From: JACMJP01 sp046160675
GTDB taxonomy: Bacteria; Bacteroidota; Bacteroidia; Chitinophagales; BACL12
NCBI GenBank assembly: GCA_046160675.1
Contig: JBJXHH010000130.1
Coordinates: 1-10,298, forward strand
Length of the DNA: 10,298 nt
Reading direction: 5' to 3'
Shown here: positions 5,992-10,298 of the stretch, one piece after another
Position numbering within the stretch: the stretch's first letter is position 1
How the letters are laid out: every line of letters begins with the position of its first letter
Program-made: the position numbers and the translations under genes
The notes under the pieces: model-generated
Seen by the model: the letters and a program-made list of their open reading frames with translations, nothing else
Told to the model about the DNA's origin: nothing
Database searches by the model: none

Positions 5992-6960
5992 CTAGAAACT
6001 TCGCAAATAAACTGCCGCTGCAAGATCCAGTAGAACCTGTTTTCTTTCATCGGTAACTTGAACATTTTCAAGATCATTAAGAGCCGCTTCATAATATTTT
6101 TTCATTGCTTCTCCAACCACTTGCTGAATATTAAATTTTTCAAATAACTGCATAACATAATTGATCTTTTCATCTTCATGTAATTCCAGTATTTTTTCTG
6201 TAAAGTCTTTCTTTTCTTCCGGGTTGAGTTTATTGAGGAGAGAAATCCATAGCATGGTTTTTTTATCCTGCAAAATATCGCCTCCGGTTTTCTTCCCGAA
6301 CTTTTCAGCATCGCCGAATGCATCGAGCATATCATCCTGAATTTGAAAACTTATTCCCAGGTTTTTCCCGAAGTTGTACAAATGCAGAGCATCTTTTCTT
6401 TCTGCGCCCGTCGCCACTGCCCCAATATAGGCACAGCACCCCAGTAATACGGCAGTTTTCAGGCAAATCATATTTATATACTCATCCTCGTTTACAGTTG
6501 TTCTTTTTTCAAATTCAATATCTAATTGTTGGCCCTCACACACTTCTGCTGCTGTTTTTGAAAACATTTCCAGCACTTCAGGTAAATGAGATTTATCCAC
6601 CTCCCCTAGCAAGGCATAAGCTATTACCAACATCACATCGCCACTCAAAATTGCTGTGTTTACATCCCATTTTTCATGCACGGTTTTACTTCCCCTTCTC
6701 AGTCTTGCCTGATCCATTATATCATCGTGCATCAGTGTAAAATTATGAAACACTTCCAGGGCAAGTGCCGGGCGAATAATAGCTGAAATGTCCTCAGTAA
6801 ATAAGTTTGCACACATCAGTGTGAGGCATGGTCTAAAACGCTTGCCGCCCAACGTAAGCATATATTGAACAGGTTCATAAAGCCTTGCCGGATGAGGAGG
6901 CAACTCAAGTTTTCTGAGCTCATCCTCAACTTTGTTTTTCACATCTGTGTAAGTGTACAT
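5992..6960 (-). CDS. Polyprenyl diphosphate synthase (trans-isoprenyl diphosphate synthase)
   Basis: This soluble enzyme of 322 residues condenses isopentenyl diphosphate with allylic diphosphates to make precursors of quinones, carotenoids or other isoprenoids. Motifs in order are GGKRFRP (residues 38-44, IPP binding), the first Asp-rich motif DDIMD (79-83) followed by RLRRG, and the second Asp-rich motif QIQDDMLD (206-213). FGKKTGGD (221-228) follows. The first motif lacks the two-residue insertion of typical bacterial FPP synthases, and Phe74 lies five residues before it. In the archaeal type I enzymes that arrangement limits the product to about GGPP (C20), so C20 is a guess here. The frame is open upstream to 7110, but that extension overlaps the divergent kinase gene and is not conserved-looking, so the ATG at 6960 (MYTYTDVKNK) is preferred. 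A -7 element at 6976-6983 supports this start. Confidence 0.9.
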   Translation of the reverse strand: MYTYTDVKNKVEDELRKLELPPHPARLYEPVQYMLTLGGKRFRPCLTLMCANLFTEDISAIIRPALALEVFHNFTLMHDDIMDQARLRRGSKTVHEKWDVNTAILSGDVMLVIAYALLGEVDKSHLPEVLEMFSKTAAEVCEGQQLDIEFEKRTTVNEDEYINMICLKTAVLLGCCAYIGAVATGAERKDALHLYNFGKNLGISFQIQDDMLDAFGDAEKFGKKTGGDILQDKKTMLWISLLNKLNPEEKKDFTEKILELHEDEKINYVMQLFEKFNIQQVVGEAMKKYYEAALNDLENVQVTDERKQVLLDLAAAVYLRSF

Positions 6961-6975
6961 ATCTTCGTTGTAGCG

Positions 6976-6983
6976 CAAATATA
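6976..6983 (-). promoter_or_regulatory. Bacteroidota-type -7 promoter element for the polyprenyl synthase gene
   Basis: On the minus strand TATATTTG matches the Bacteroidota -7 consensus TAnnTTTG at all fixed positions. It lies 15 bases upstream of the ATG at 6960 and implies a very short leader. I do not see a convincing -33 TTTG at the usual spacing. The divergent gap to the kinase gene is only 58 bases (6961-7018). Confidence 0.5.
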
Positions 6984-7018
6984 AACTTTGCGGTTCTTGT
7001 TGACGTTTAATTAAAAGA

Positions 7019-9061
7019 ATGGAGGAAGAGAATAAATTCATAGAACAGCTTAGGGAGTTGCTTGCAAAAGACCTGGTGTATCGCAAGAGCGTAGAAACGG
7101 CTTTGTTCAAAAGCGAAGAAAAGTACAGGCTCCTTCTCGATCAACTTGCTGATGCTATTTATTTTTCTACTGTTGATGGAAGGTTTATTGAATTCAATAA
7201 AGCTACCTGCACCCTCCTGGGGTATTCTGAAGAAGAATTGCGTAAACTCCAGGTAGAAGATATTTATTCGAAACCTGATGAAAGGAAAAAATTTACCCAG
7301 ATATTACGAGATAACCAGGAAATTCAGGATTATGAAATTCAACTTCGTAAGAAGAACGGTGAATTGATAGACTGCCTCGTAACCTCTACAGTGCGGAAAA
7401 ACGAAAATGGACAAGTAACCGGCTACCAGGGGATAATCAGAGATATCACTCTTCGTAAAAAAGCAACGGCTTTACAGCGGGCAAAGGAACTTGCAGAACA
7501 AGCAAATAAATTTAAGGCTGAATTCCTGGCTAATATGAGCCATGAGATAAGAACACCTCTAAATGCCATTACAGGCATGGTGCATTTGTTGCATCAAACC
7601 CCACTCACAGAAAAACAAAAAGATTACCTCCATGCAATTGATACCTCAGGCGAAAACTTATTACAGATCATCAATGACATTCTTGATTTCTCAAAAATAG
7701 AAGCCGGCAAATTACAATTGGAAGAAAAGTATTTTTCTGTAAGGGAAATTATTGATGACCTTATAAATACTATTCGTTTCAAAGCGGATCAAAAAAACTT
7801 GCAACTTACCGTTGATATTGATAAAAATATTCCGCAACAGATTTCTGGCGATCCTCTGCGCCTTAACCAGATATTACTCAACCTTGTGAGTAATGCAATT
7901 AAATTTACTCATGAAGGGGCTATCCGTGTATTTGTAAAGTTGATTGATATACATGATGATAAAGCCAGGATATTTTTCAGTGTAAAAGATACAGGGGTTG
8001 GTATTGTGCAAGATAAACTCACAAACATTTTTGACAGTTTTACCCAGGCATCCGCTGATACGACAAGGGTTTATGGCGGAACAGGCCTTGGCTTAGCCAT
8101 CGTAAAAAAATTGATTGATATGCTCGGAGGCGCCATCATGGTCAAAAGCAGGATTGGCGAAGGCTCCGAATTTTTATTTGAATTAGAATTCAAGGTTGGA
8201 AAGGAATCTCATGTTATAAAACAAAAAGAAAAGACCGAAGAGATATTTATAGACATTGGTACTTGCAGGATCCTACTTGTTGATGATCACCCATTAAATC
8301 AGATAGTTACGACCGAAATGCTGAAGAACAAATGGCATAGCGCACACATTGAAATTGCAGAAAACGGAAAAATAGCAATTGAGAAAGTGATTTCCGGCGG
8401 CTTTGATATCATTCTGATGGATGTTCAGATGCCAGAGATGGACGGACACACTGCAACAAGAATCATAAGAAAGAATATGCAGCCACCAATTTCTGAAACC
8501 CCGATTCTTGCGTTTACTGCTTACGCAACAACAGGCGAAGCCGATAAATGCATTGAGGCCGGAATGGATGACTATATTTCCAAGCCCGTAGATTTCATTT
8601 CATTAACAACTAAAATTATTAGCCTCCTCCGCAAGAAAAATTATTTTAAAAACCTAGAAGGAAAAATTCCGGGTCAAAAACTCGAATCTGCTCCCATTCA
8701 TGCTGAGGTTAGAGATATCCAGTTTAACCTTGAATACTTTCATACAATTACCGAACAGGATAAAGATCTGAAAGTGCGTATGCTTAGAATTATGTTAGAC
8801 GAGACCCCCGATGAAGTGAAAAAACTCCAAAAATTTATAAATGAGGAAAATTGGGACAACCTCAGGGCCATAGCACATAAAATGAAGTCAAGCATGCAAT
8901 TCCTAGGTATGAAAAAGACACTGGATACTGTAAAATTCATTGAGCTTTCAGCGAAAGAACGCACTAATCTTAGCCAACTTTCAGAAAAAGTTAGTTCTGT
9001 GGCTAAAGATTGCGAACAGGCATTGCATGAACTTCGGGAAGAGCTTTCGAAAATTCAATAA
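7019..9061 (+). CDS. Cytosolic hybrid sensor histidine kinase (PAS-HisKA-HATPase-REC-Hpt)
   Basis: The 680-residue product contains a full phosphorelay. A short coiled-coil-like start (1-33) precedes a PAS domain (about 34-146; YRLLLDQLADAIYFS, GYQGIIRDIT). The dimerisation/phosphoacceptor domain has FLANMSHEIRTPLNA with His175. The ATP-binding domain shows the N box (LNLVSNAIKFT, Asn288 and Asn292), G1 (DTGVGI, 324-329) and G2 (GGTGLGLA, 353-360). A receiver domain follows with Asp422/Asp423, phosphoacceptor Asp468 (LMDVQMPEMDG), Thr500 and Lys522. The C-terminal Hpt domain has AHKMKSS with His620. There is no signal peptide or membrane segment, so it senses a cytosolic signal, perhaps through PAS. 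The ligand is unknown. The start is the ATG at 7019. The response regulator 46 bases downstream is the obvious final phosphate acceptor. All catalytic residues appear intact. Confidence 0.95.
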   Translation: MEEENKFIEQLRELLAKDLVYRKSVETALFKSEEKYRLLLDQLADAIYFSTVDGRFIEFNKATCTLLGYSEEELRKLQVEDIYSKPDERKKFTQILRDNQEIQDYEIQLRKKNGELIDCLVTSTVRKNENGQVTGYQGIIRDITLRKKATALQRAKELAEQANKFKAEFLANMSHEIRTPLNAITGMVHLLHQTPLTEKQKDYLHAIDTSGENLLQIINDILDFSKIEAGKLQLEEKYFSVREIIDDLINTIRFKADQKNLQLTVDIDKNIPQQISGDPLRLNQILLNLVSNAIKFTHEGAIRVFVKLIDIHDDKARIFFSVKDTGVGIVQDKLTNIFDSFTQASADTTRVYGGTGLGLAIVKKLIDMLGGAIMVKSRIGEGSEFLFELEFKVGKESHVIKQKEKTEEIFIDIGTCRILLVDDHPLNQIVTTEMLKNKWHSAHIEIAENGKIAIEKVISGGFDIILMDVQMPEMDGHTATRIIRKNMQPPISETPILAFTAYATTGEADKCIEAGMDDYISKPVDFISLTTKIISLLRKKNYFKNLEGKIPGQKLESAPIHAEVRDIQFNLEYFHTITEQDKDLKVRMLRIMLDETPDEVKKLQKFINEENWDNLRAIAHKMKSSMQFLGMKKTLDTVKFIELSAKERTNLSQLSEKVSSVAKDCEQALHELREELSKIQ

Positions 9062-9107
9062 TTTTACCAAAACATGACTTAATATTGTACCTGAAAAACT
9101 GAAATCT

Positions 9108-9620
9108 ATGGGAAAAGATCACTATAAACTTTTTATCGTTGATGATGACACAAAACACCTTGTAATGCTGAAAAGCCACCTTGAGAAAAAATCTGATTAT
9201 GACCTGCGTATCAGCATTTTTTCAAGCGGCGAAAATTGCCTGGAAAAGATGCATGAAAAACCAGATATTGTTATTCTTGATTACTGGCTTGATGGTATAA
9301 AAAGTGATGCTGCGAATGGTTTGGAAATCTTAAAAAAGATACGGAGTACGAACCCGGAAAGTTATGTTATTATGATGAGCGGGCAAGATAACCTTCGAGT
9401 AGCCATTGATACAATTGATAATGGTGCATATGATTATATTATTAAAAGTGAGAGCGCATACCTTCGCTGCCAAATGTTGATAGATCATATCATTGAAAGG
9501 ATTAATGATAAAGTTTTCAGAAGCGAGTACCGCAGGAAAGAAATGCTCTTTTTCGGGCTAATTATCCTGCTAGTGCTAATCATACTCTTCCTGGCATACT
9601 TTAGTGATTTCTTCAAGTAA
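9108..9620 (+). CDS. Response regulator: receiver domain with a C-terminal membrane helix
   Basis: This 170-residue protein has an N-terminal receiver domain (about 6-130) with acidic residues Asp12-Asp14 (LFIVDDD), phosphoacceptor Asp58 (VILDYWLDG), Ser91 (VIMMSGQDN) and Lys113 (YIIKS), so it should be phosphorylatable. No DNA-binding, enzymatic or GGDEF output domain follows. A basic stretch (FRSEYRRKE, 137-145) instead leads into one strongly hydrophobic helix (residues 147-165, LFFGLIILLVLIILFLAYF) and a short SDFFK tail. The receiver should therefore be held at the inner face of the cytoplasmic membrane by a C-terminal anchor. It follows the hybrid kinase by 46 bases on the same strand, which suggests an operon and a His-Asp-His-Asp relay ending here. 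The output is unknown: it may act by protein contact at the membrane, or as a phosphate sink. The receiver call is firm and the tail-anchor topology is inferred. Confidence 0.9.
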   Translation: MGKDHYKLFIVDDDTKHLVMLKSHLEKKSDYDLRISIFSSGENCLEKMHEKPDIVILDYWLDGIKSDAANGLEILKKIRSTNPESYVIMMSGQDNLRVAIDTIDNGAYDYIIKSESAYLRCQMLIDHIIERINDKVFRSEYRRKEMLFFGLIILLVLIILFLAYFSDFFK

Positions 9621-9720
9621 GGCATTTTAAGTTTTCCACCTGTTAAATTTTCCGGAATGAATCATTTTTGAGCAATTTTACCGTTTCATTAAAATGAAGC
9701 CTCCGAAACATGATTAATAT
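9621..9720. other. Intergenic gap before the RNA methyltransferase gene
   Basis: These 100 AT-rich bases hold a short inverted repeat, TTCATT-AA-AATGAA (9685-9698), which can extend by a G-U and a G-C pair. There is no T-run after it, so I do not call a terminator. The gap may carry the promoter of the methyltransferase gene, but I see no TAnnTTTG element at a convincing position. Confidence 0.3.
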
Positions 9721-10290
9721 ATGAGTATGCAAAAGACTCCGAATGCTGAATTACAACGCCTGAGCGTAAATGATTTCAAGAATGCAGAAAAAACACCCAT
9801 TGTACTGGTGTTAGATAATGTGCGCAGTTTAAATAACGTTGGCTCAGTATTTAGAACTGCGGATGCATTTCTACTCCGGGGTATCTGCCTCTGCGGCATC
9901 ACTGCAAAACCCCCGCACAGGGATATAGAAAAAACAGCGCTCGGAGCAACAGAAAGTGTGTATTGGGAATATTTTGATACAACATTGGAGGCTATCAAAA
10001 AATTAAAATCACTAAACTATAGAATTGTTGCTGTTGAACAAACTGATAAAAGTATTTCACTGGAACATTATCAACCTTATGCAAATGAAAAGACTGCCCT
10101 CATCTTTGGACATGAAATGATGGGTGTAAATGAGGAAATCTTAGAGTTTTGCAATGATAGTATTGAAATTCCGCAATTCGGTACAAAACACTCACTGAAT
10201 ATTGCGGTGAGTGCCGGAATCGTTGTATGGGACTTATTTAGCAAACTTAAATTCGGTGTGAAACAATATACACCAGCAATGCCCCTGTAA
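9721..10290 (+). CDS. SpoU/TrmH-family RNA 2'-O-methyltransferase
   Basis: The 189-residue product is an SPOUT-class enzyme that transfers a methyl group from S-adenosylmethionine to a ribose 2'-OH in tRNA or rRNA. The three SpoU motifs are present. Motif 1 is NVGSVFRTAD (residues 39-48, with Asn39 and catalytic Arg45). Motif 2 is FGHEMMGV (129-136). Motif 3 is IPQFGTKHSLNIAVSAGIVV (150-169), part of the deep trefoil knot that binds the cofactor. There is no N-terminal RNA-binding extension of the L30e type, so this is the short, TrmH-like form. The target nucleotide cannot be read from the sequence. ATG at 9721 is used; a second ATG at 9727 would remove two residues. The gene ends eight bases before the window edge and appears complete. 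Confidence 0.9.
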   Translation: MSMQKTPNAELQRLSVNDFKNAEKTPIVLVLDNVRSLNNVGSVFRTADAFLLRGICLCGITAKPPHRDIEKTALGATESVYWEYFDTTLEAIKKLKSLNYRIVAVEQTDKSISLEHYQPYANEKTALIFGHEMMGVNEEILEFCNDSIEIPQFGTKHSLNIAVSAGIVVWDLFSKLKFGVKQYTPAMPL

Positions 10291-10298
10291 AAGAAATA

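Noticed and set aside
6961..7110. N-terminal 50-residue extension of the polyprenyl synthase
   Set aside because: It overlaps the divergent histidine kinase start and covers the likely -7 element; family members begin near MYTYTDVKNK.

Overview
The window joins two unrelated pieces of DNA at about base 2609/2610. The left piece (1-2609) is GC-rich; a sample line, 241-300, counts 43 G/C of 60. It carries short, tightly packed plus-strand genes that look like the morphogenesis module of a tailless, membrane-containing virus of the double jelly-roll (DJR) capsid type (PM2/PRD1/autolykivirus-like). In order these are the tail end of a proline-rich protein, a proline-rich protein with two AT-hook-like motifs and two membrane segments, a small FtsK/HerA-type genome-packaging ATPase, a 68-residue two-helix membrane protein, and a major capsid protein resembling the PM2 P2 family. 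The family assignments come from reading motifs, not from a search.

The right piece (2610-10298) is AT-richer (line 3901-3960 counts 21 of 60) and looks like an ordinary chromosome of a Bacteroidota bacterium. The reasons are a large secreted SBBP/PKD-repeat protein, an absence of Shine-Dalgarno sequences, a Bacteroidota-style -7 element (TATATTTG), and the general style of the genes. It holds the minus-strand SBBP/PKD protein, which is cut off inside its second PKD domain. It also holds a CoA-pyrophosphatase-type Nudix hydrolase (+), a polyprenyl diphosphate synthase (-), a cytosolic PAS hybrid histidine kinase with REC and Hpt domains (+), a response regulator with a C-terminal membrane helix (+), and a SpoU/TrmH-family RNA 2'-O-methyltransferase (+).

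The kinase and the membrane-tethered response regulator lie 46 bases apart on one strand and probably form one signalling pathway without an obvious DNA-binding output. The other genes on the right are housekeeping. On the left, the ATPase, small membrane protein and capsid protein together make a recognisable virion-assembly cassette.

The junction breaks a capsid gene from one side and a PKD gene from the other. Base composition changes there, and there is no integrase, attachment site or repeat. I read it as most likely an assembly or amplification chimera rather than a true prophage boundary, although an unusual integration cannot be excluded from sequence alone. I see no rRNA, tRNA, CRISPR array, insertion sequence or replication origin.
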